A DNA stretch of 64,000 nucleotides, taken from the NCBI RefSeq assembly GCF_024266585.1, contig NZ_CP100647.1:2771001-2835000 (forward strand). The letters are read 5' to 3'. The position numbers and the translations under genes were made by a program. Below, in pieces: positions 44,154-51,409 of the stretch. Under the pieces are notes generated by a model, which saw only the letters and a list, made by a program, of their open reading frames with translations, was not told the origin of the DNA and did not search any database. This DNA is from Xanthomonas sacchari. GTDB lineage: Bacteria > Pseudomonadota > Gammaproteobacteria > Xanthomonadales > Xanthomonadaceae. The stretch's first letter is position 1; each line of letters opens with the position of its first letter.

Positions 44154-44894
44154 ATGGACAAGCTCAGTCTCATTGGCCTGCTGTTGGCGATTCTGTCGCT
44201 GATCGGCGGCAGCATCCTCAAGGGCGCCGGCATGTCGGCGCTGTGGTCGCCGGCTGCGTTCGTGATCGTGATCGTCGGCACCGTGGCCGCGATCCTGGTG
44301 CATACCCCGCCGGCGGTGTTCCGCCGTGCGTTCCAGATCGCCAAGTGGATCCTGTGGCCGCCGCCGAGCGATCGCCAGGCACTGCTCAAGCAGATCGTGG
44401 AATGGAGCAATATCGCCCGCCGCCAGGGCCTGCTCGGCCTGGAGAACCAGGTGCCGCAGCAGCAGGATCCGTTCGTGCGCAAGGGCCTGCAGATGCTGGT
44501 GGACGGCGTGGAACCGGAGGCCATCCGGCACATGCTGGAGATCGACCTGGAAGGCCAGGAACATTGCGACCTGGCCGCGGCCAAAGTGTTCGAGGGCATG
44601 GGCATCTATGCGCCCACCCTTGGCATCATCGGCGCGGTGCTGGGCCTGATCGCGGTGATGAAGAACCTGGCCGACCCGAGCAAGCTCGGCCACGGCATCG
44701 CCGCCGCCTTCACCGCCACCATCTACGGCATCGCCTCGGCCAACCTGCTGTTCCTGCCGATGGCCGCCAAGCTCAAGAGCGTGATCAAGCGCGGCTGCGG
44801 CGAGCGCGAAATGGTCATCGAAGGGTTGATCGCCATTGCCCAGGGCGAGAACCCGCGCAACATCGAATCGAAACTGGCCGGATTCTTGCATTGA
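44154..44894 (+). CDS. motC: Flagellar motor stator protein MotC (MotA-type)
   Basis: 246 residues, MotA/TolQ/ExbB proton-channel family with four transmembrane segments (LIGLLLAILSLIGGSILKGAG; ALWSPAAFVIVIVGTVAAILV; APTLGIIGAVLGLIAVMKNL; GIASANLLFLPMAAKLK). The cytosolic loop carries the Arg/Glu-rich FliG-contact region. MotC/MotD are the second stator pair in Pseudomonas naming. It is followed by motD after 7 bases. The start at 44154 is fixed by the TM1 position. Confidence 0.93.
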   Translation: MDKLSLIGLLLAILSLIGGSILKGAGMSALWSPAAFVIVIVGTVAAILVHTPPAVFRRAFQIAKWILWPPPSDRQALLKQIVEWSNIARRQGLLGLENQVPQQQDPFVRKGLQMLVDGVEPEAIRHMLEIDLEGQEHCDLAAAKVFEGMGIYAPTLGIIGAVLGLIAVMKNLADPSKLGHGIAAAFTATIYGIASANLLFLPMAAKLKSVIKRGCGEREMVIEGLIAIAQGENPRNIESKLAGFLH

Positions 44895-44901
44895 GTTCCG
44901 A

Positions 44902-45849
44902 ATGGCCCGCAAGCACGCCCACGACGAGCACGCCAACCACGAGGCATGGGCCATCCCCTATGCCGACCTGATGACGTTGCTGCTCGCCTTCTTCGTGGTG
45001 ATGTACGCGTTGTCCACGGTCAACGAAGCCAAGTACCGGGTCATGGCCGACGCGATGAGCGCCGCGTTCGGCGGCACGCCGAAGACCGTGCGCCCGGTCC
45101 AGGTCGGCGACCAGGCGCTGCAGGGCCAGGGCGGCGAACGGCCGACCCCGATCAAGTCCAGCCCGGCGCTGACCCTACCCGATCCCAACCGCCTGCCCTC
45201 GGGCACCGCGCAGCGCGGCGACGACCTGCGCGACGCGCAGCAGCTGCGCCGCGCGCAACGCCAGCTCGACAGCATCGCCGACCGCCTCGGCGCCGCGCTG
45301 GCGCCGCTGATCCAGAAGAAGCTGATCACCGTGCGCCGCGCCGGGCTGTGGATCGAAGTGGAGATCAACAGCGACATCCTGTTCGGCTCCGGCTCGGCCG
45401 CGCTGGACCAGAGCGCGCGCGCCACCCTGGCGGAACTGGCGCAGGTGCTGGCCGGCGTGCCCAACGGGGTGCGCGTGGAGGGCTACACCGACAACACCCC
45501 GATCGCCACCCAGCAGTTCCCGTCGAACTGGGAGCTGTCGGCGGCGCGCGCGGCCAGCGTGGTCCACCTGTTCGCCGACCAGGGCCTGCAGCCCTCGCGG
45601 CTGTCGATGATCGGCTACGGCCAGTTCCGCCCGCGCGCCAGCAACGACACGCCGGCCGGCCGCAACGCCAACCGCCGCGTGGTGCTGGTGATCCTGGCCG
45701 ATTCCGGCGCCAGCGGCGATGCGACGCCGTCGGCCTCCGACCGTTTGAGCGCCGGCGCCGCGCCGGCCACCACCACACCCCCCGCCGCGGCGGCCGCCGG
45801 CAACGCCGGCGCGCCCCGCGCAGTACCTGCCATTGAAGGAGTCAACTGA
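44902..45849 (+). CDS. motD: Flagellar motor stator protein MotD (MotB-type)
   Basis: 315 residues. The single transmembrane helix has the proton-carrying Asp at D22 (AIPYADLMTLLLAFFVVMYAL). The periplasmic OmpA-type peptidoglycan-binding domain (about 155-265) includes VEGYTDNTPI and NWELSAARAASVV. An Ala/Pro-rich tail ends the protein. The stop shares a base with the parC ATG (TGATG). Confidence 0.93.
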   Translation: MARKHAHDEHANHEAWAIPYADLMTLLLAFFVVMYALSTVNEAKYRVMADAMSAAFGGTPKTVRPVQVGDQALQGQGGERPTPIKSSPALTLPDPNRLPSGTAQRGDDLRDAQQLRRAQRQLDSIADRLGAALAPLIQKKLITVRRAGLWIEVEINSDILFGSGSAALDQSARATLAELAQVLAGVPNGVRVEGYTDNTPIATQQFPSNWELSAARAASVVHLFADQGLQPSRLSMIGYGQFRPRASNDTPAGRNANRRVVLVILADSGASGDATPSASDRLSAGAAPATTTPPAAAAAGNAGAPRAVPAIEGVN

Positions 45850-46631
45850 TGCGCATCTGGGCGATCGCCAACCAGAAAGGTGGCGTGGGCAAGACCACCA
45901 CCACGCTGGCCCTGGGCCGTGGGCTGGCCATGCTCGGACACCGCGTGCTGATGCTCGATCTCGATCCGCACGCCTCGCTGACCCGGGCCTTCGACGTGCC
46001 GCAGGAACCGCAGCCGCCGGGCGTGCTGGACCTGTTCGCGACCCCGCCGGGCGAACTCGCCGCGCTGGCCCGCGACACCGCCGTCGAGCGCCTGAGCTTC
46101 GTCTGCGGGCAGACCGCGCTGGCCACGCTGGAACGGCGCAGCGCCAACCAGCCCGGCCTGGGCCTGGCGCTGCAGCAGGCGATGGCCCGCCACGCCGGCC
46201 AGCACGACTACATCCTGCTCGACTGCCCGCCGACCCTGGGCCTGCTGATGATCAACGCGCTGGCCGCGGCCGACCGCGTGGTCATCCCGACCCAGGCCGA
46301 GCCGCTGGCGCTGCACGGCCTGGCCAGCATGGTCCGTACCGTGGACATGGTCGAGCGCTCGCGGCGCCGTCCGCTGCCCGCCTCGATCCTGCCGACCCTG
46401 TTCGACAAGCGCACCCGCGCCGGCAACGAGACCCTGCGGCAGATGCAGGACAGCTACGCCGAGCGGGTCTGGGAAGACGCGATCCCGGTCGACACCAAGA
46501 TCTGCAACGTCAAGGCGCTGACCGTGCCCGGCGTGCCGGGCGACTACCCCGGCCGCGGCCTGGCCGCCTACCGCCGCGCACTGGAATGGCTGCTGGCCAG
46601 CGATGCGACACCGATGGAGCAAGCCGCATGA
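45849..46631 (+). CDS. parC: ParA-family ATPase ParC, polar positioning of chemoreceptor arrays
   Basis: 260 residues, ParA/Soj family with deviant Walker A QKGGVGKTTTTLAL and Walker B LLDCPPTLGLLMINAL. In Vibrio and Pseudomonas the ParA-like gene between motCD and a CheW-like gene is ParC, which places chemotaxis arrays at the cell pole. Context here is the same. Chromosome segregation use is less likely as no parB or parS is nearby. ATGA overlap with the next gene. Confidence 0.85.
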   Translation: MRIWAIANQKGGVGKTTTTLALGRGLAMLGHRVLMLDLDPHASLTRAFDVPQEPQPPGVLDLFATPPGELAALARDTAVERLSFVCGQTALATLERRSANQPGLGLALQQAMARHAGQHDYILLDCPPTLGLLMINALAAADRVVIPTQAEPLALHGLASMVRTVDMVERSRRRPLPASILPTLFDKRTRAGNETLRQMQDSYAERVWEDAIPVDTKICNVKALTVPGVPGDYPGRGLAAYRRALEWLLASDATPMEQAA

Positions 46632-48100
46632 GCACCCCCGGCATCCTCGACGACTATCTGGAAGGCCTGCTCCACGACGTGATCGCCGAGGAGCAGAAGG
46701 CGCCGCCGCCGAGTCCCGCAGCGGTCGCGGTCGCCGACGCGCACGCGGACGCCGATACCCCGGCGCCTGCCGCGGCCGCGCCGACCCCGGAGCAGATCGC
46801 CGCCGCGGTCCTGGCCGAGGCCGGCGCCGATCCGGCGCTGGCCGGCATCATGTCGCAGCAGGCACTGGCGCCTGCGCCGACCGGCCCGACACCCGAACAG
46901 ATCGCTGCCGCAGTCCTGGCCGAAGCCGACGCCGATCCCGCGCTGGCTGGCATCATGTCGCAGCAGGCCCTGGCGCCCGCGCCGGCCGGCCCGACGCCCG
47001 AACAGATCGCTGCCGCAGTCCTGGCCGAAGCCGATGCAGATCCCGCGCTGGCCGGCATCATGTCGCAGCAGGCGCTGGCGCCCGCACCGACCGGCCCGAC
47101 GCCCGAACAGATCGCTGCCGCGGTCCTGGCCGAAGCCGATGCCGATCCGGCCCTGGCCGGCATCATGTCGCAACAAGCCCTGGCGCCTGCGCCGACCGGC
47201 CCGACACCCGAGCAGATCGCTGCCGCGGTGCTGGCCGAAGCCGATTCGGATCCGGCCCTGGCCGGCATCATGTCGCAACACGCCCTGGCGCCCGCGCCGA
47301 CCGGCCCGACGCCCGAGCAGATCGCTGCCGCGGTGCTGGCCGAAGCCGATTCGGATCCGGCCCTGGCCGGGATCATGTCGCAGCAGGCGGCCGCGCCCGC
47401 CGCACTCACCCCGGCCCAACAGGCCGAGCGCCAGGCCGACCTGGACGCGGTCGCGGCGATGGAGCGGCAGCGCGTCACCGTGCCGCGCAACCTGGCCGCC
47501 GAAGACGATGCCGCCGCCGCGCGCGCGATCAAGCGCCCGCCGATGGCGGTGCCGCCGGAACGGCGCGCCGAAGCCAGCCGCGCCCAGGCCGCCGGCGCGA
47601 AGCTGCCGCCGAACCTGCAGTCCTTCATGGCGCCGAGCGTGCCACACGGCTCGGCCATCGCCCCCGACCGCCTGTCCGAGCGCCGCACCCGCTGGCTGCG
47701 CCTGCGCTGCGGCGAGCAGGCCTACGCGCTGGAACTGCTGAAGGTGCAGGAAGTGGTGCTGCCGGTGCCGCTGCTGGCGCTGCGCGGCACCCCGCCGGCC
47801 ATGCTCGGCATCATGAACCTGCGCGGCCAGGTGGTACCGGTGCTCGACCTCGGCCTGCACCTGGGCGCGGCCCCGATCGAGATGGACATGCTGACCCGCG
47901 TGGTGGTGCTGGAGGAGAACGGCGAGACCCTGGGCCTGCGCGTGTCCGCGGTGGAAGACGTGGCCAGCCTCAGCGACCAGCAAATCGAGCCGCCGGACAA
48001 CGCCCGCATCTGCCGCATTTCCAACCATCTGTTCCGCGGCGTGGCGCGGCTGGCGCAGCAGCCGATGATCCTGCTCGACGCCGAGCAACTGCTGCACTGA
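46628..48100 (+). CDS. parP: CheW-domain protein ParP with tandem 35-residue repeats
   Basis: 490 residues. A short N-terminus (GILDDYLEGLLHDVIAEEQ) leads into six tandem 35-residue repeats (about residues 53-260), then a charged linker and a C-terminal CheW-like domain (about 355-490; LRLRCGEQAYALELLKVQEVV, MLGIMNLRGQVVPVLDLG). ParP in Vibrio has a Pro-rich N-terminus that binds ParC and a CheW-like domain that binds CheA and keeps it at the pole. That layout and the adjacent ParC gene support ParP rather than a plain CheW. No separate cheW is visible here. Confidence 0.8.
   Translation: MSTPGILDDYLEGLLHDVIAEEQKAPPPSPAAVAVADAHADADTPAPAAAAPTPEQIAAAVLAEAGADPALAGIMSQQALAPAPTGPTPEQIAAAVLAEADADPALAGIMSQQALAPAPAGPTPEQIAAAVLAEADADPALAGIMSQQALAPAPTGPTPEQIAAAVLAEADADPALAGIMSQQALAPAPTGPTPEQIAAAVLAEADSDPALAGIMSQHALAPAPTGPTPEQIAAAVLAEADSDPALAGIMSQQAAAPAALTPAQQAERQADLDAVAAMERQRVTVPRNLAAEDDAAAARAIKRPPMAVPPERRAEASRAQAAGAKLPPNLQSFMAPSVPHGSAIAPDRLSERRTRWLRLRCGEQAYALELLKVQEVVLPVPLLALRGTPPAMLGIMNLRGQVVPVLDLGLHLGAAPIEMDMLTRVVVLEENGETLGLRVSAVEDVASLSDQQIEPPDNARICRISNHLFRGVARLAQQPMILLDAEQLLH
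46784..47400 (+). repeat. Tandem repeat, 105-base unit, six copies inside parP
   Basis: Units start at 46784, 46889, 46994, 47099, 47204 and 47309; the last is truncated. Each encodes TPEQIAAAVLAEA-[G/D]-[A/S]-DPALAGIMSQ, then an Ala/Pro linker ending GP. Copies differ mostly at synonymous sites and at four residue positions (G/D, A/S, Q/H, T/A). Copy number is expected to vary between strains. Confidence 0.95.
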
Positions 48101-48155
48101 CCCGGGGCCCGGCGGGCGGCAACTGCGAACGGTGCCGCACTTTACCAAGCGCCGC

Positions 48156-48182
48156 TAAAGCTTTTCAGGCCACGGCCGTTAT
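48156..48182 (+). promoter_or_regulatory. FliA promoter of the STAS-cheY-cheA2 operon
   Basis: TAAA (48156-48159), 15-base spacer, GCCGTTAT (48175-48182). Full -35 match and 6 of 8 in the -10. Predicted start near 48189, leader about 24 bases. Confidence 0.7.
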
Positions 48183-48212
48183 CTGCCATAGAACCATTGG
48201 TGCGGAGCAATG

Positions 48213-48521
48213 ATGAGCACAGTCCCCCTTGGCGAAGATCTCGGCATCGAGACCAGCGCCGACCTGAAACAACGCCTGACCGCGTTCCTTGCGTCGGACG
48301 ACGTGCTGCGGCTGGACGCCGGCGAAGTCCGCCGCATCCACACCGCATCCGTACAGGTGCTGTGCGCGTTCGTCGATGCCCGTCGCAAGGACGGCAAGCG
48401 CACCGAATTCGAGGCCTGCAACGCGACCTTTCGCGACGCGGCCCGCCTGCTAGGGGTCAGCGAATCGCTGGGCCTTCCTGCAACCCCTGACAATCTGAAA
48501 TCTGTGGAGAACGCGGCATGA
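48213..48521 (+). CDS. STAS-domain protein
   Basis: 102 residues, one STAS domain (DVLRLDAGEVRRIHTASVQVLCAFVDARRKDGKRTEF). The phosphorylatable position is occupied by T/A-S (HTASVQVL). STAS proteins act as anti-anti-sigma factors or protein-binding switches. The second ATG (48213) is preferred over 48210 because GGAG at 48204-48207 is better spaced. ATGA overlap with cheY2 suggests a role in this chemotaxis branch. No kinase or phosphatase partner is in the window. Confidence 0.85.
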   Translation: MSTVPLGEDLGIETSADLKQRLTAFLASDDVLRLDAGEVRRIHTASVQVLCAFVDARRKDGKRTEFEACNATFRDAARLLGVSESLGLPATPDNLKSVENAA

Positions 48522-48883
48522 GCGCACGTATCTTGGTAGTGGACGATTCGGCGTCGATGCGCCAGATGGTCTCCTTCGCCCTCACCTCGGCCGGCTTTGC
48601 CGTCGAAGAAGCCGAAGACGGCGCGGTCGCGCTGGGCCGCGCCAAGGGCCAGCGCTTCAATGCGGTGGTCACCGACGTCAACATGCCGAACATGGACGGC
48701 ATCACCCTGATCCGCGAGCTGCGGCAGCTGCCGGACTACAAGTTCACCCCGATGCTGATGCTGACCACCGAGTCGGCGGCGGAGAAGAAGTCCGAGGGCA
48801 AGGCCGCCGGCGCCACCGGCTGGCTGGTCAAGCCGTTCAATCCCGAACAGCTGATCGCCACCGTCCAGAAAGTCCTGGGCTGA
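48518..48883 (+). CDS. CheY-like response regulator (second copy)
   Basis: 121 residues. Receiver with D9/D10, phosphoacceptor D53 (VVTDVNMPNMDG), Thr switch (LMLTTES) and Lys (WLVKPFNPEQL). It is closer to the CheY of Tsr/PilG-type branches than to the cheZ-linked CheY. Paired with cheA2, so a candidate phosphate sink or a FliM ligand for the second kinase. Confidence 0.92.
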   Translation: MSARILVVDDSASMRQMVSFALTSAGFAVEEAEDGAVALGRAKGQRFNAVVTDVNMPNMDGITLIRELRQLPDYKFTPMLMLTTESAAEKKSEGKAAGATGWLVKPFNPEQLIATVQKVLG

Positions 48884-48917
48884 TCCCTCTCCTCCTCCTT
48901 TTCCGGATTCCCGCCCC

Positions 48918-50921
48918 ATGAGCATGGACCTGCAGCGTTTCCACGCCACCTTCTTCGAGGAAAGCCGCGAAGGACTGGACGCGATGGAAGCCGGATTGCT
49001 GTCGCTGGAAGAAGGCAATCGCGATCCCGAGACCATCAACTCGGTGTTTCGCGCCGCGCACTCGATCAAGGGTGGCGCCGCCACCTTCGGCTTCGAGGCG
49101 ATGGCCGGCCTCACCCACGTGCTGGAAACGCTGCTCGACGAGCTGCGCGCCGGCAAGCGCGACGTCGAGGCGCACGCCATCGACGCCATCCTCGGCTCGG
49201 TGGACGTGCTGCGCGCCCTGCTGCGCGAAGCCGAACACGGCGTCCCGGCCGATCCGGCCGCGGTCAAGGCGGTGCACGAGCGCCTGCAGCACGCGCTGAA
49301 CGGCGGCCCGGCCGCGCCGACCGCCGCCACTCCGGCGGCGAACCAGCCGGCCGAACCGGAAGCCTGGCAGATCGGCTTCACCCCAGCGCCGTCGCTGTTC
49401 ATGAGCGGCAATGACCCGCTGCGCATCATCCGCGAACTGGAACACCTCGGCCCGCTGCAGGTCGCCTGCCGCAGCACCCGCCTGCCCGGCTTCGCCGAAC
49501 TCGACCCGCTCGAGGCCTACCTGGCCTGGGACCTGGGCCTGGTCGGCAAGATCCCGCGCAGCGCGATCGAAGACACCTTCGCCTGGGTCATCGACGACTG
49601 CGAACTGGAGATCCGCCCGGTGCCGCCGCCGAGCCTGGCCACCGCGCCGGCGCCGGTGCTGACCGCGCCGCCGACCGCCGCCACCGCGGCGCCGGCCGCC
49701 GCCGTGGCCGCCAACGCGCCGGCCGGCAACGCCGCCGCCGCGCACGAAGCGGAAAGCTCGATCCGCGTCAGCGTCGACAAGGTCGACGCGCTGATCAACC
49801 TGGTCGGCGAACTGGTCATCACCCAGGCCATGCTCAAGCAGGTCTCCACCGGCCTGGACCAGGCCGTGGCCGAGCGCCTGTTCGCCGGCCTGGACCTGCT
49901 GGAACGCAACACCCGCGACCTGCAGGAAGCGGTGATCGGCGTGCGCATGCTGCCGGTGGACGCGGTGTTCCGCCGCTTCCCGCGCCTGGTCCGCGACCTC
50001 TCCACCCGCCTCGGCAAGCAGGTGCGCCTGCGCACCATCGGCGAGGGCACCGAACTGGACAAGGGCCTGATCGAGAAGATCGCCGATCCGCTGGTGCACC
50101 TGGTGCGCAACTCGATCGACCACGGCCTGGAACTGCCGGAGGCGCGCCGCGCCGCCGGCAAGGACGAGACCGGCACCATCACCCTGGCGGCTTCGCACCA
50201 GGGCGGCCACATCGTCATCGAAGTCAGCGACGACGGTGCCGGCCTCAACCGCAGCCGCATCCTGGCCAAGGCCGCCGAACGCGGCATCGCGGTGCCGGAC
50301 AACCCGAGCGATGCGCAGGTCTGGGATCTGATCTTCGCCCCGGGCTTCTCCACCGCCGATGCGGTCACCGACCTGTCCGGCCGCGGCGTCGGCATGGACG
50401 TGGTCCGCCGCAACATCCAGGGCCTGGGCGGCGAAGTGCAGCTGGAAAGCGAATCCGGCCGCGGCACCCGCGTGCTGATCCGTCTGCCGTTGACCCTGGC
50501 GATCCTCGACGGCATGACCGTGGCGGTCGCCGGCGAGACCCTGATCCTGCCGCTGGCCTACGTGATCGAGGCGCTGCAGCCCAAGGCCGACGACATCCGC
50601 ACCATGGCCGGCGAAGGCCGCGTGCTGCGGGTCCGCGGCGAGTACCTGCCGATCCTCTCGCTCAGCGACTCCTACGGCTTTGGCCGCATCGAGCAGAGCG
50701 AAGAACCGCTGGTAGTGGTGGTCGAGGCCGACGGGCAGAAGCTGGCGCTGGAAGTGGACGAGCTGATCGGCCAGCAGCAGGTGGTGGTCAAGAACATCGA
50801 GAACAACTACCGGCGCATCAGCGGCATCTCCGGCGCCACCATCCTCGGCGACGGTCGCGTCGCCCTGATCGTGGACATCGGCGGCCTGGTCCGCTCGCTG
50901 CGGGTACAGCAAGCGGCCTGA
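48918..50921 (+). CDS. Chemotaxis histidine kinase CheA (second copy)
   Basis: 667 residues. HPT with phospho-H48 (FRAAHSIKGGAATFGF), a P2-type CheY-binding domain (about 155-235; LRIIRELEHLGPLQVACRS, FAWVIDDCELEIRP), Ala/Pro linker, dimer helices, ATPase (LVRNSIDHGLELPEAR, DDGAGL, GRGVGMDVVR) and P5. Complete domain set, unlike the P2-less cheA1. A perfect terminator follows, so the STAS-cheY-cheA2 operon ends here and the receptors have their own promoters. Confidence 0.95.
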   Translation: MSMDLQRFHATFFEESREGLDAMEAGLLSLEEGNRDPETINSVFRAAHSIKGGAATFGFEAMAGLTHVLETLLDELRAGKRDVEAHAIDAILGSVDVLRALLREAEHGVPADPAAVKAVHERLQHALNGGPAAPTAATPAANQPAEPEAWQIGFTPAPSLFMSGNDPLRIIRELEHLGPLQVACRSTRLPGFAELDPLEAYLAWDLGLVGKIPRSAIEDTFAWVIDDCELEIRPVPPPSLATAPAPVLTAPPTAATAAPAAAVAANAPAGNAAAAHEAESSIRVSVDKVDALINLVGELVITQAMLKQVSTGLDQAVAERLFAGLDLLERNTRDLQEAVIGVRMLPVDAVFRRFPRLVRDLSTRLGKQVRLRTIGEGTELDKGLIEKIADPLVHLVRNSIDHGLELPEARRAAGKDETGTITLAASHQGGHIVIEVSDDGAGLNRSRILAKAAERGIAVPDNPSDAQVWDLIFAPGFSTADAVTDLSGRGVGMDVVRRNIQGLGGEVQLESESGRGTRVLIRLPLTLAILDGMTVAVAGETLILPLAYVIEALQPKADDIRTMAGEGRVLRVRGEYLPILSLSDSYGFGRIEQSEEPLVVVVEADGQKLALEVDELIGQQQVVVKNIENNYRRISGISGATILGDGRVALIVDIGGLVRSLRVQQAA

Positions 50922-50953
50922 CCGCCCCGCCCTCGCGCGTCATGCATCACACG

Positions 50954-50984
50954 AGCCCCGGCAGCGATGCCGGGGCTTTCGTTT
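50954..50984 (+). terminator. Rho-independent terminator after cheA2
   Basis: AGCCCCGGCA (50954-50963) pairs perfectly with TGCCGGGGCT (50968-50977) around a GCGA loop, then TTCGTTT. Confidence 0.9.
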
Positions 50985-51104
50985 GCAGCGCGTCCGCACG
51001 ATCCGCATCTTCGTGCATGACGACCGGACGCAGGGGCGACGCATCGCATGGACAGTGTTGCCGCGCGACCTGTCGTCGGACAGGCGACGAGCGCACTGCG
51101 GGCC

Positions 51105-51131
51105 TGAAGAAGAGGACGAACCTGCCGATAT
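51105..51131 (+). promoter_or_regulatory. FliA promoter of the first chemoreceptor
   Basis: TGAA (51105-51108), 15-base spacer, GCCGATAT (51124-51131): 3 of 4 and 7 of 8 matches. The ATG is at 51410, so the leader would be about 270 bases and otherwise shows no gene. Confidence 0.55.
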
Positions 51132-51409
51132 CGATGTAGCGCACATTTTTGTCCCGATGTGCGTGTTGGTGACACCTGGGGAGGTGGAACCGGCACTTCA
51201 GGGGGATCGATCGGAGACGCTGCCGGTCGCTGAAGCCATGCCAGAGAAGGGGAAATCGCATCGTGTGTGTCATGGGGCGCCGCCTGGGCGCGTGTTTTGC
51301 ACGCTCTCCGCTCGGTTTGCGTACTTCATCACAGATGAAGCCTGCACCGCGATCGATTTTCCCTCGTAGCGAACACGCAGTGAATTGTCCATTCTCAGGG
51401 GGTTTGAAC

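Noticed and set aside
46784-47400. CRISPR-like array
   Set aside because: Direct 105-base repeats with no spacers; they are in frame and encode protein repeats.
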